Source: a virus
Length of the DNA stretch: 53,581 bases
IMG/VR virus record: IMGVR_UViG_3300032223_002826
Coordinates: 1-53,581 of that record
Reading direction: 5' to 3' (one strand)
Shown: positions 46,644 to 53,581 of the stretch, in pieces
Position numbering within the stretch: the stretch's first letter is position 1
Layout of the letters: every line of letters begins with the position of its first letter
Notes under the pieces: generated by a model
Told to the model about the DNA's origin: nothing
The model's database searches: none
What the model saw: the letters and a program-made list of their open reading frames with translations, nothing else
Program-made: the position numbers and the translations under genes

Positions 46644-47225
46644 ATGGGATTTAACATTCCTAGCGAGCAGGAACTCGCAAGCCGTGGTAACGGAGGTAAC
46701 TATTCACTTCTGCCTGAGGACGAGTATCTCGTCGAAATCAAGCAGATTGATGTTGAGAAGCAGCCTGACACCTTTAATGGTGGGGCTCTTCGCGATGTAG
46801 CCAAGGTTCGCCTCGGCATTGTATCGTTTGCAGATGGCAGCCCTGCTGTGGATGTCGATGGTAAAGAGGCAAATGATCGCCTCTTCTTTGACTTCATTGA
46901 CATCAACAAGGTTGGCATGAAGCCGCGTCCGTCCAAGGCGCGCAAGTTCTTTGCTGCCTGCCTTAATCAGGCGGTCGGCGATGCGCTGACGCTTTCGTCG
47001 TTTGACGAACTGCTTGGCAAGCGCATTGTTGTTGCAACGATTCACCGTACCAGTCAGGCTGGCGTGACTCGCAACACCATCACTGAGTACCGTGCACAGC
47101 GTGCACGCACTCGCCCAACCCCTGCTGCTGGCACTACCACTGCGGTATCTGCCCCAGCCGAGCAGCCAGTCGATCTCGCTTCTAAGGCGAAGGAGATCTT
47201 TGGCAGCGAGGAAGTCCCGTTCTAA
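46644..47225 (+). CDS. Single-stranded DNA-binding-like protein
   Basis: The ATG follows TAGGAGGGTATA. It encodes 193 aa. An OB-fold-like beta region (YSLLPEDEYLVEIKQIDVEKQP, DRLFFDFIDINKVG, GKRIVVATIHRTSQAG) is followed by a disordered P/T/A linker and a terminal GSEEVPF. This acidic tip mirrors the conserved DDIPF tail of SSB that recruits replication partners. It is located directly upstream of the primase. The fold identity is inference, while the tail motif is plain. Confidence 0.7.
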   Translation: MGFNIPSEQELASRGNGGNYSLLPEDEYLVEIKQIDVEKQPDTFNGGALRDVAKVRLGIVSFADGSPAVDVDGKEANDRLFFDFIDINKVGMKPRPSKARKFFAACLNQAVGDALTLSSFDELLGKRIVVATIHRTSQAGVTRNTITEYRAQRARTRPTPAAGTTTAVSAPAEQPVDLASKAKEIFGSEEVPF

Positions 47226-47244
47226 GAAACCCATCCTAGGGGGC

Positions 47245-47273
47245 TTGACGCGGGTCTGGTGGGCATGTACTGT
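47245..47273 (+). promoter_or_regulatory. Promoter for primase operon
   Basis: TTGACG (47245-47250), 17 bases, TACTGT (47268-47273), in the 80-base gap before the primase. Confidence 0.55.
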
Positions 47274-47305
47274 CAGACCCGCAACCAAGCAAAGAAGGAG
47301 GGGAA

Positions 47306-48160
47306 ATGAGGTATGCACTAACAGATGTCATTGAAGGCATCGTTGGACGACCGATTGCAGAACGGAGCGAAAACGCAATGGTGCGTTGCCCGCTTCACGA
47401 AGACCGACGACCATCGTTGTCGGTTAACTTGGAGTCGGGGGTATGGGTTTGCTTTTCATGTGGAGAGCGTGGGAAGACTGGCAAGTTAGCGCGCGTATTT
47501 GAGAAGCACTACGATTCAAGCGAGGTAGCGCTTCGCTCGGTACGCGGCATTGGCGAAGAGATCTCTGAAGAAGAGTCTGATTTTGCCGAACTTGCCAAGA
47601 GTCTTTATCAACGAGCACAAAAAGAAAAGCCACAGGCAATCATTTCCTACATTTCATCAAAGGGGCTTTCCCCTGCCGTATTCAACCATTTTCAAATGGG
47701 ATGGGATGGCAGCAGGATTGCCTTGCCGTATTGGGATGGGGATAAATGCGTGGGGATCAAGTACCGAAATCTTTTCGGGCAGAAGTCCTCAGAAAAAGGT
47801 AGCCGTAGGGCTATCTATAACATCGATGATATTGGCGGAAAGTCAGAGATCATTGTATGCGAAGGCGAAAGCGATACACAGGCAGTGTGGTCACACCTGA
47901 AGGCACAGGGAAAACTTGATACCATTGCGGCAGTAGGCGTCCCAGGTGCAATGGTGAGCAAGAGCCAATGGGAACTTTGGAATCTAGATTTCCTGTGGGC
48001 GAAGCGCGTACACATTGCGTGGGACGCAGATGATGCTGGTGACAATGGATCGGTACAGGCGATTCAGATCATTGGCGAGAAGGCAATCCGCATGCGCCCA
48101 ACAATGGGCAAAGACATGGCGGAACATTTGATGAATGGAGGAGATCTTGGAAACATCTGA
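47306..48160 (+). CDS. DNA primase (CHC2 zinc finger + Toprim)
   Basis: The ATG follows GAAGGAGGGGAA. It encodes 284 aa. The zinc site is C28-x2-H31, C49-x2-C52 (RCPLHEDRRPS, WVCFSCGE), the CHC2-type DNA-binding finger. The Toprim domain has IIVCEGESD (catalytic Glu) and AWDADDAGDNG (metal-binding Asp residues). It is shorter than DnaG (about 580 aa) and lacks the C-terminal helicase-binding domain, common in phage primases. It primes synthesis with the DnaB-like helicase. Confidence 0.92.
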   Translation: MRYALTDVIEGIVGRPIAERSENAMVRCPLHEDRRPSLSVNLESGVWVCFSCGERGKTGKLARVFEKHYDSSEVALRSVRGIGEEISEEESDFAELAKSLYQRAQKEKPQAIISYISSKGLSPAVFNHFQMGWDGSRIALPYWDGDKCVGIKYRNLFGQKSSEKGSRRAIYNIDDIGGKSEIIVCEGESDTQAVWSHLKAQGKLDTIAAVGVPGAMVSKSQWELWNLDFLWAKRVHIAWDADDAGDNGSVQAIQIIGEKAIRMRPTMGKDMAEHLMNGGDLGNI

Positions 48161-48530
48161 TTGGCAGAAACAGGTTGTTACATGGGAAATGCTGAGGAGC
48201 AAGCAGACATATATATCTCAGGCGCAGCCGATTTTTGATTGGCTAAAAGACATTGGCATTGTTCCTAGAGATGTTGAGCGAGTCAATGTTGCTCCTGCAA
48301 AAATGAAACTAGATCCATTGCACATTGAGGCTGGTTATATCGCTTCTTGTGCATACGAATGGGATTCGTGGACGCGAGAGGCTGGGGATGACTGGCATTA
48401 CCCAGTGCAGTTCCTTGACGCTATCGAAGCAGAGTTGGAAGGCAACGAGGCTAATGATACTATTAGGGAAATCCTTAGCGCATTAGGTCAACGAGAACCA
48501 GAGCCAGAAGAAGAGGTGGTAAATGCCTGA
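48135..48530 (+). CDS. Hypothetical 131-aa protein
   Basis: This overlaps the primase end by 26 bases. It is acidic, with QPIFDWLKDIGIVPRDVERVNVAPAKMKLDPLHIEAGYIASCAYEWDSW and a poly-Glu tail (EPEPEEEVV). It is co-transcribed with the primase. No family recognised. Confidence 0.7.
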   Translation: MEEILETSDWQKQVVTWEMLRSKQTYISQAQPIFDWLKDIGIVPRDVERVNVAPAKMKLDPLHIEAGYIASCAYEWDSWTREAGDDWHYPVQFLDAIEAELEGNEANDTIREILSALGQREPEPEEEVVNA

Positions 48531-48927
48531 GAATATGGTTGTTCGCGTCATGGAGTTGGGAAAGCGCCCATCACTCTGGACTAAGGCGCGTATGTTTGCG
48601 CCTCAGGGGGCGAAAGTATTTGCTGAGTTGTTTGAGCAACAAAACTTCGCAGAGGCTGCAATGATTATTATTGACTGGACAAACGAACTAAAACTGCAGC
48701 CAGTCGAGGCAGCAAAGCCAGTCTTGATTATGCGTATTGCAAATCACTATCAAGATCTTGAAGAGACGCTCACAGTAGAATCTCGGATTGACATCGATGA
48801 TGTCTTTGGTGGAGAAGCCATTGACCGCAGCCTTATGGTTGATTTGGTCAACGAGATGAAAATCAAAGTCGGTCAATCATATGATCGACGCAAGCATGAG
48901 AAGGCAGGACAAAAATGGCGGAAGTAG
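48523..48927 (+). CDS. Hypothetical 134-aa protein
   Basis: The start overlaps the upstream end by eight bases. It is helical, with AKVFAELFEQQNFAEAAMIIIDWTNELKL and a basic C-terminus SYDRRKHEKAGQKWRK. Unknown function. It overlaps the holin start by 13 bases. Confidence 0.7.
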   Translation: MPENMVVRVMELGKRPSLWTKARMFAPQGAKVFAELFEQQNFAEAAMIIIDWTNELKLQPVEAAKPVLIMRIANHYQDLEETLTVESRIDIDDVFGGEAIDRSLMVDLVNEMKIKVGQSYDRRKHEKAGQKWRK

Positions 48928-49262
48928 TTGGTTCGATTGTTCTAGCGATTATTGGATTCTTTGTAACGGCAGTTGTTGCGGGAATCAGCAGTGTTATTCG
49001 CGCTCATGTTCGGGATAAGAACTATGAGTTCCTTCATGCAGTTGCCCTAGACGCGGTTCATGCCGCTGAGCAGGGACACATTGCTGGCATTATCAAGAAT
49101 AAGAAAGAGTCTGCAATGCGCTTAGCGGTAGAGACCCTTTCTGCTAACGGCGTCAAGGTAACAATCAACCAGTTGGATGCTGCGATTGAGGCGGCTGTCC
49201 TTCGAGGTCTGCATACTGGAGGGAAGACAGCAGATGGAGCAGTTGACTCTTTGGACAAGTGA
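48915..49262 (+). CDS. Holin of LL-H type
   Basis: This 115-aa protein has one N-terminal transmembrane segment (VVGSIVLAIIGFFVTAVVAGISSVI, residues 4-28). The amphipathic rest (LDAVHAAEQGHIAGIIKNKKESAMRLAVETLSANGVKVTINQLDAAIEAAVLRGL) is the hallmark of the phage LL-H holin family. It would form membrane lesions letting endolysin out. It lies in the rightward block, away from the endolysin at 50494, which carries its own holin-like end. Confidence 0.8.
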   Translation: MAEVVGSIVLAIIGFFVTAVVAGISSVIRAHVRDKNYEFLHAVALDAVHAAEQGHIAGIIKNKKESAMRLAVETLSANGVKVTINQLDAAIEAAVLRGLHTGGKTADGAVDSLDK

Positions 49263-49291
49263 TGAACTAGAAAAGAGCGAGGAGGCAGAAG

Positions 49292-49732
49292 ATGTCGAAC
49301 GAGTTGAAGAATGCGGTGACTGAGCGAGACAATATGGCGATTGATGCAGGTCATCCACCATCGGCAGAGGGCTGGGTTTGCGTTGATTTTGATGGAACGC
49401 TGTATCCATTTGGATATCTTCTTGATGGTCCAGAGCCGCTTCAAGGCGCAGTCGCAGCAATGATGGCGCTACGCAATGAGGGATTCAAGATTGCGATCTA
49501 TACCAGTCGGCTATCACCGTCTTGGTACCGTTCAGAGGGCTGGGATCGCAATGAGGCAGAGATGGAACAGTTTGCTTATATCTCGCAAATCCTTACACGC
49601 GACGGAATCCCTTTTGACAAGATTACTTGCGAGAAGATTCCTGCTATTGCATATATTGACGACAAGGCAGTTGAGTTTAAGGGTGACTGGGGACAGACTC
49701 TTGAGAACTTCTTCAAGAAGGTAGATGGATAA
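49292..49732 (+). CDS. HAD-family phosphatase
   Basis: The ATG follows GAGGAGGCAGAAG. It encodes 146 aa. Motif I is CVDFDGTLYPFG (D32 nucleophile, D34). Motif II region is AIYTSRLSP (Thr/Ser), and the last acidic motif is AIAYIDDKAVEF. These match small HAD hydrolases found in phages, perhaps 5'-nucleotidase- or polynucleotide-phosphatase-like. It shares its last base with the start of the kinase, suggesting a nucleotide role. Confidence 0.85.
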   Translation: MSNELKNAVTERDNMAIDAGHPPSAEGWVCVDFDGTLYPFGYLLDGPEPLQGAVAAMMALRNEGFKIAIYTSRLSPSWYRSEGWDRNEAEMEQFAYISQILTRDGIPFDKITCEKIPAIAYIDDKAVEFKGDWGQTLENFFKKVDG

Positions 49733-50322
49733 TGCAAAACATTGCCATTACTGGATTGATGACATCAGGCAAAACGACTCTTGCTCGCGACATTGCAGAT
49801 GCAACTGATTACGAGGTCATCTCTTTTGCCGGAGCGCTAAAGCAGTTTGCAGCAGATGGTCTGAACTGGGGAAAGCCAATCGAGAAGAGTAAGACCTACA
49901 CTTTTGTTCCCTACGGCGCGGATGAAAACCTTATTCTTTCTGGCAGGGAAGTCCTGCAGCGATTCGGCGACGCAGTAAAGACCATTGATACAAACTTCTG
50001 GACTCGTCTTGTGTTAGCACAAACAATGAAGAATCCAACCAAGGGCTATATCATTGACGACCTTCGGTATCATTTCGAGGAGTATACACTAAAGGATATG
50101 GGCTGGAAGATTGTCCGAATAAATACTTCAGAAGATATCCGAATGCAACGGTATACTAATCTTTATGGTCGCACCCCAACTGCGGCAGAGATGAATCATT
50201 CATCAGAGCAGCAGATTCTTGAGATTGCTCATGATATCGAGATCGACGGCACAGCAGACCGAAGCGCTAATGCGGCATCTGTGATGAAATCATTGGGCAT
50301 TCTTGCTAGGTTGATGTATTGA
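49732..50322 (+). CDS. Deoxynucleoside monophosphate kinase
   Basis: This 196-aa protein has a P-loop GLMTSGKTT (residues 8-16), then VISFAGALKQFAADGL and a LID-like region DDLRYHFEEYTLKDMGWKIVRINTSEDIRMQRYTNLYG. This is the pattern of T4 gp1-like dNMP kinases or adenylate-kinase relatives in phages. It phosphorylates dNMPs for DNA synthesis, complementing the ribonucleotide reductase. The start overlaps the HAD stop. Confidence 0.88.
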   Translation: MQNIAITGLMTSGKTTLARDIADATDYEVISFAGALKQFAADGLNWGKPIEKSKTYTFVPYGADENLILSGREVLQRFGDAVKTIDTNFWTRLVLAQTMKNPTKGYIIDDLRYHFEEYTLKDMGWKIVRINTSEDIRMQRYTNLYGRTPTAAEMNHSSEQQILEIAHDIEIDGTADRSANAASVMKSLGILARLMY

Positions 50323-50489
50323 TTGAGTTGCCTCGTTTCCTTGTCGCAGGATTCCTGTTCTTTCAGTTTGTATTGCTACTAACAATCTGGCAGCAAATAA
50401 AAAAGGGGCAGGCTACGCAGTGGGAGGAGATCACCACGCAGCCTGCCTTAGAGAACGACCAGCCCGATTATGAGGACTGGAAGAAGTAA
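50319..50489 (+). CDS. Small single-pass membrane protein
   Basis: A TTG start overlaps the kinase stop and an AGG lies eight bases upstream; 56 aa. There is one hydrophobic segment (FLVAGFLFFQFVLLLTIW, residues 7-24), then a charged tail ending EDWKK. It resembles phage spanin- or Rz-like or small holin-associated proteins only in layout. It ends at the convergent palindrome. Confidence 0.55.
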   Translation: MIELPRFLVAGFLFFQFVLLLTIWQQIKKGQATQWEEITTQPALENDQPDYEDWKK

Positions 50490-50502
50490 CGACTTACTTC
50501 TT
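50481..50502. terminator. Palindrome made by two convergent stop codons
   Basis: Arms AAGAAGTAA (50481-50489) and TTACTTCTT (50494-50502) are perfectly complementary, with a four-base loop CGAC. Each arm contains the Lys-Lys-stop end of one of two convergent genes. It is AT-rich and short, with no long T-run, but its placement suggests bidirectional transcript ends. Confidence 0.6.
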
Positions 50503-51654
50503 GATACCGAACTGGGTTTGATTTGGGTCGAGGAACTTCACAACCGTCTGGAGAGCAGATGCAAGTCCAGCCGAGAGGATGACTCTGAAGTCACCACCTT
50601 GAATGTCAAGAAGCGGAATGCCAAGACCAAGTGCAACTGAAATGCTTACAAGCACGAATGCTCGAAGCGCGTCAAGCAATGCCTCGTCGACCTGAGTGTT
50701 TTTGAAGATCCAACCCATAGCAGCAACAAGTCGCTTCATAGGATTCTTTTCTCCTTTCGTCGCTTCGGCAGCATTGCCAAGCGTTTCCAATGCCTCTGCA
50801 CCAGCGTGCTCCCAATCGACCTTACTTAGGTCTGGCATCTCAATCTTGGGATAGTTGCGCGATTTAACCGCAGGCTTTTCCTCTTCTGGGACGATATCCC
50901 CAAGGGCAAGATTTCGCGACCCACCACCAGAAACTGGCTTAGGAGCGACTTGAGTCACTGGCACCGTAGGCTTAGGAGCCTCTGGAGCAGGGGCAGGAGC
51001 CACGGAGACAGGAGTTTCTGCCTTAGGAGCCACCTTGACAGGGTACTCAATAATAATGCAGTGCTTGTAGTCTGGCAAAGAATCAGACTTAGACACTCGC
51101 TTTGAGTCTGCGATGGCGCGAAGTTGCTCTTCAGTCACCTTAACTGCAAACTCTTCTGCGCCCTTACCGCTTCGCGTTGGGCAGCACCACTGCCAGCCCT
51201 CTTCAGGATCCCAGCCAGCAGAGGTCATATGCCCATACCCAGCCTTAACATGGCTTGGGTCTTTCTTGGACCAATACTTTGCCCACTTAACATGCCAAGC
51301 ACTTATTTCCTGTCCAGCAGGATAGCCAATAGGTTGCTGAACCCAGACGCCGATACCCGCACCGCGCTTGCCTGAATCAACAACATCTTGCCAAGATTTT
51401 GCATAGCGAGCCGTAGCGCCAAGAACCTTTGCGGTGGCAATCAACTGAGGAAGTGAAGACCCGTTATCCGAGACCCCATCCTTGTCGACCTGACCAGTTG
51501 CCTTGAACTTAGCCTTAATGCCATCGCCAGCCGACGGATCGAACTGGTACTTGGCTGCCCACGCGACGGCGGCAGCAACACTGGAAGGACCGCAATCGTC
51601 TAGAATGCCACCCTTCTCAATGTAATCAAGTTGTGACTTTACTTTGTACTTCAT
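50494..51654 (-). CDS. Endolysin with C39-like peptidase and C-terminal holin-like membrane domain
   Basis: The start is ATG 51654 after GTAGGAGAAGT; 386 aa. Residues 1-170 have QLDYIEKGGILDDCGPSSVAAAVAW (C21 nucleophile, as in C39/papain-like peptidases) and AGYGHMTSAGWD (H142 candidate). A Pro/Ala-rich linker covers about residues 220-260. The C-terminus has two hydrophobic segments (AFVLVSISVALGLGIPLL and VILSAGLASALQTVVKFL) of the kind found in phage holins. The fusion would tether the lytic domain to the membrane. It would cut peptidoglycan cross-bridges; the catalytic assignment is from motif only. Confidence 0.72.
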   Translation of the reverse strand: MKYKVKSQLDYIEKGGILDDCGPSSVAAAVAWAAKYQFDPSAGDGIKAKFKATGQVDKDGVSDNGSSLPQLIATAKVLGATARYAKSWQDVVDSGKRGAGIGVWVQQPIGYPAGQEISAWHVKWAKYWSKKDPSHVKAGYGHMTSAGWDPEEGWQWCCPTRSGKGAEEFAVKVTEEQLRAIADSKRVSKSDSLPDYKHCIIIEYPVKVAPKAETPVSVAPAPAPEAPKPTVPVTQVAPKPVSGGGSRNLALGDIVPEEEKPAVKSRNYPKIEMPDLSKVDWEHAGAEALETLGNAAEATKGEKNPMKRLVAAMGWIFKNTQVDEALLDALRAFVLVSISVALGLGIPLLDIQGGDFRVILSAGLASALQTVVKFLDPNQTQFGIKK

Positions 51655-51664
51655 ACTTCTCCTA

Positions 51665-51838
51665 CTACTCGCCAACGATCCTGAGCGGCATCGTTAGCAC
51701 CCAAACTAGCGTCATTCCAGCAAGAACACTCCCCACAATGTCGCGGGTAGCACCGTCCGGAAGGACAGCCCATGCAATAGCAAGACCAAAGATAGTCCAG
51801 CCTGTTGCAACAATCTCATTGATTACTCTTTTAATCAC
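51665..51838 (-). CDS. Small two-segment membrane protein (holin-like)
   Basis: This 57-aa gene has a GTG start that overlaps the upstream TGA (GTGA). Two hydrophobic stretches (ATGWTIFGLAIAWAVL and IVGSVLAGMTLVWVLTM) are separated by PDGATRD, with a charged start (IKRVINE). This is a small class II holin layout. It lies just before the endolysin. Confidence 0.6.
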   Translation of the reverse strand: MIKRVINEIVATGWTIFGLAIAWAVLPDGATRDIVGSVLAGMTLVWVLTMPLRIVGE

Positions 51839-52923
51839 TTTTGCTTCCTCGTACTACTAGAACCAGACGACGGAGGCGTTGGTCGAGCCGCCAATCCAGC
51901 GGCTGCAACGGCTGCCTGCGCAACCTGAGTTATAATGATTGCGGGGAGCACGGCTTCTCGAGCCTTCTGCCTCTCTTCTGGAGACAGGTCCTTTCCTAGA
52001 TTGGTAACTGCAGATACTGCTTCGCCAACTGCTTGAGAGACTGCCTCTGCTACCGCAGCAACTTCTTGAGGGACTTGAATGTCAATCAATGGCTGCTCAG
52101 TTGGCATTGCGCTAGGCTCTGCAGATGGCAAAGTAGTCGGAACTACAGATGGCTCTACCGAAGGCTGCACAACGGGCTGTGTTGGCTCAGGAGTAGCCAC
52201 AGGAGTGGGATGAGCAGTAGGAACGACTGTCGGAGTAGCCACTGGCGTTGACTCGGGCGTCGGCGTCGGAGTGGGCTCGGGAGTCGCGGAAGGAGTTGGT
52301 TCGACTGTTGGGCTTGGCTCATTTGTCACCTCTGGAGTTTGCGTCGGCTCGGCAGTGGGCGTCGGCTCCACTGTTGGAGTCGGCGTTGGTTCGACGGTTG
52401 GCTCTGGGGTGGGCTCTGATGTTGGTTCTGGCGTTGGAAGAACCGATGGAATAGGCTCTGGAGAAGCCTGCGGCGGAGTCGGATCGAGAACGATTGGAAG
52501 GTTTGTGACAAGATCATAGTATCCGCCCTCGGGGAACGGAGCCTCTGGATGCATGCATGAGTTGTCGTAGCAAACAAACCGACCAGCACGAAGACGGTAG
52601 ACGCCTGCGCTCAACTGGATAGAAACAATAGAAGCCCATGAAACGCCGTCATCGTCGTCGGCGGTAATCATGTTTCCTTGCTCGTCATACAGCCAAAGGA
52701 CACTGTCGGTAAAGTGTCCGCCTTGTTCGGCGCGACGGCACCAGAGTTCCCCAGTGTCAGAACAGAGAAGCGTTCTAGCAGTAAACTGCGTTGGCTCATT
52801 GACCACGACAAAGAAGTCCATTGTGTGGTCAACGGTAACAGTATATTGCTCTTCCATCGCCATGATTGGCGCTTGGATTGAAAATAAAAGAATGGTTGCT
52901 ATAGCAACTCTGAGTAGGTTCAT
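51835..52923 (-). CDS. Secreted protein with PT/PEPT-rich repeats
   Basis: This 362-aa protein has a signal peptide (NLLRVAIATILLFSIQAPIMA). A globular N-terminal domain (residues 25-145) has four Cys (LLCSDTGELWCRR, FVCYDNSCMHPE) and a YRLRAGRF strand, resembling secreted pre-peptidase C-terminal-type beta modules. It is followed by about 120 residues of PTPEPT repeats and a hydrophobic C-terminus (AIIITQVAQAAVAAAGLAA). It may be an exported cell-envelope protein. The role is not clear. Confidence 0.7.
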   Translation of the reverse strand: MNLLRVAIATILLFSIQAPIMAMEEQYTVTVDHTMDFFVVVNEPTQFTARTLLCSDTGELWCRRAEQGGHFTDSVLWLYDEQGNMITADDDDGVSWASIVSIQLSAGVYRLRAGRFVCYDNSCMHPEAPFPEGGYYDLVTNLPIVLDPTPPQASPEPIPSVLPTPEPTSEPTPEPTVEPTPTPTVEPTPTAEPTQTPEVTNEPSPTVEPTPSATPEPTPTPTPESTPVATPTVVPTAHPTPVATPEPTQPVVQPSVEPSVVPTTLPSAEPSAMPTEQPLIDIQVPQEVAAVAEAVSQAVGEAVSAVTNLGKDLSPEERQKAREAVLPAIIITQVAQAAVAAAGLAARPTPPSSGSSSTRKQK

Positions 52924-52942
52924 AGTACCCCCTCAGGTGTTA

Positions 52943-53128
52943 TTACTTTCCTTGGCTGCTGATCCATGCGGTAATACCGCCAAGCCCAGAAAGACCAAGA
53001 AGCGCGATCACAAACTTGGCAAGTCTATATGCACCGCGCGTTTCCGCTAGTTCAACCTTGATCTCTGCAAGGTCGGTCTCAATGCGTTCAAGTCGCTCTA
53101 GAATCTGATCTACTTGACTCTTAGTCAC
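52943..53128 (-). CDS. XhlA-like coiled-coil membrane protein
   Basis: I choose GTG 53128, six bases after TAGGTG; a GTG at 53137 is also in frame. It encodes 61 aa: coiled coil VDQILERLERIETDLAEIKVELAETRG, then a membrane segment FVIALLGLSGLGGITAWI. This is the layout of XhlA/haemolysin-like phage lysis-associated proteins. It lies between the tail fibre and lysis genes. Confidence 0.7.
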   Translation of the reverse strand: MTKSQVDQILERLERIETDLAEIKVELAETRGAYRLAKFVIALLGLSGLGGITAWISSQGK

Positions 53129-53146
53129 AACAAACACCTATAAAGT

Positions 53147-53269
53147 TTATTCTGATGGCTTCTGATAAAGAGCGCCACACGACTCACAACAATACCATTC
53201 TTGAAAACCAATCGATTGAGGAATACCTTGCTTTTCGCAATCAGTAACTGTGCAAATAAGTTCCCACAT
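53147..53269 (-). CDS. 40-aa zinc-ribbon protein
   Basis: The ATG follows TAGGAGTAAAT, a strong ribosome site that contains the fibre stop. The frame gives C6-x4-C11 and C27-C28-x2-C31, ending ALYQKPSE. It is too short for most gene callers but well supported by its ribosome site and zinc-ribbon cysteines. Confidence 0.65.
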   Translation of the reverse strand: MWELICTVTDCEKQGIPQSIGFQEWYCCESCGALYQKPSE

Positions 53270-53277
53270 ATTTACTC

Positions 53278-53581
53278 CTAGTTCAATGACATAACTGTCA
53301 TTTGTGTATACGCAAGACTTAATGTTAATCCGTTAGTGGTTTGTGCGGTTCCGTAAAGTTTAAACTTGCGAGCACTTGTTGTATCTGCTACCCAAATCTT
53401 CGTAAAGGCAACTGCTGATCCACGACCAGACTGACCATAGTTATCAGATCGGCTAAATCCTAAGTCGCTTCCCACAATAGTATTAGAAGCATCAGTAATA
53501 TTTGCACGAACAAATGCATACTGAATAGTTGTTGTAACTAGCGATGCATATGCAGTAAATGTAAGCAAAAATCTTTGCCCA
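53278..53581 (-). CDS. Tail fibre protein, C-terminal part (continues from base 1)
   Basis: This is the distal end of the fibre whose start lies at 2646. Bases 53499-53278 give its last 73 residues and a TAG stop; 53500-53581 repeats the start of the window. The tip is rich in S, T, A and aromatic residues and has no obvious enzymatic motif. The TAG stop lies inside the ribosome binding site (TAGGAGTAAAT) of the following 40-aa gene, so the two are tightly coupled. Confidence 0.9.
   Translation of the reverse strand, partial: GQRFLLTFTAYASLVTTTIQYAFVRANITDASNTIVGSDLGFSRSDNYGQSGRGSAVAFTKIWVADTTSARKFKLYGTAQTTNGLTLSLAYTQMTVMSLN
53500..53581. repeat. Terminal direct repeat (circle closure), second copy
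   Basis: Identical to bases 1-82; see the first copy. Confidence 0.95.

Overview
The window is a complete genome of a tailed, siphovirus-like bacteriophage, read as a circle. Bases 1-82 are repeated exactly at 53500-53581, so the unique circle is 53,499 bp and one tail-fibre gene crosses the join. A large terminase, HK97-type portal and capsid, tail tape measure, tail-assembly chaperones with a -1 frameshift site, and a lysis cassette identify it. The host is unknown. Ribosome binding sites are close to AGGAGGTG and promoters are of the TTGACA/TATCAT type, so an ordinary sigma-70 bacterium fits. A cobalamin-dependent ribonucleotide reductase and a fused endolysin-holin would suit an aquatic, perhaps actinobacterial, host, but that is inference.

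Layout. (A) Leftward block, 26.57 kb down to 1 and on through the join to 50.49 kb: class II ribonucleotide reductase and thioredoxin, small accessory genes, terminase, portal, a protease-scaffold polyprotein with Dps-like and Fe-S-like domains, major capsid, a glycosyltransferase, connectors, major tail protein, chaperones, tape measure, tail tip proteins, tail fibre, then membrane/lysis proteins and the endolysin. (B) A mostly non-coding divergent region, 26.6-30.2 kb: AT-rich tract, an iteron-like array, dispersed CAAGGAA/CGCG repeats, strong hairpins and long alternating purine-pyrimidine tracts. I consider it the best replication-origin candidate. (C) Rightward early/accessory block, 28.3-40.2 kb: about 20 small genes, an ArdC-type antirestriction protein and a tyrosine recombinase. 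(D) Leftward replication block, 46.46-40.23 kb: Cas4-like nuclease, DnaB helicase, sliding-clamp-like protein, 3'-5' exonuclease and a resolvase-like nuclease. (E) Rightward block, 46.6-50.5 kb: SSB-like protein, primase, LL-H-type holin, HAD phosphatase, dNMP kinase. Blocks C/D and E/A converge on palindromic terminators.

The most unusual signal is in 28-37 kb. Coding and non-coding DNA alike is packed with short, perfect inverted repeats (6-14 bp arms, loops mostly of 2-6 nt), each of different sequence; I count 45-50 within the eight genes between 28.3 and 33.4 kb. Two 60-nt elements there (30137-30196, 31652-31711) share exactly the same three-way-junction plan with nearly all paired bases of the hairpin arms changed, and each carries a TTGACA box in its closing stem. 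Structure, rather than sequence, appears to be conserved.

A second unusual feature is the 775-aa head protein (16106-18433), which joins a HiPIP-like cysteine domain and a Dps/ferritin-like domain to a prohead protease and scaffold. It recalls iron cargo loaded into an HK97-fold shell, as in encapsulins.
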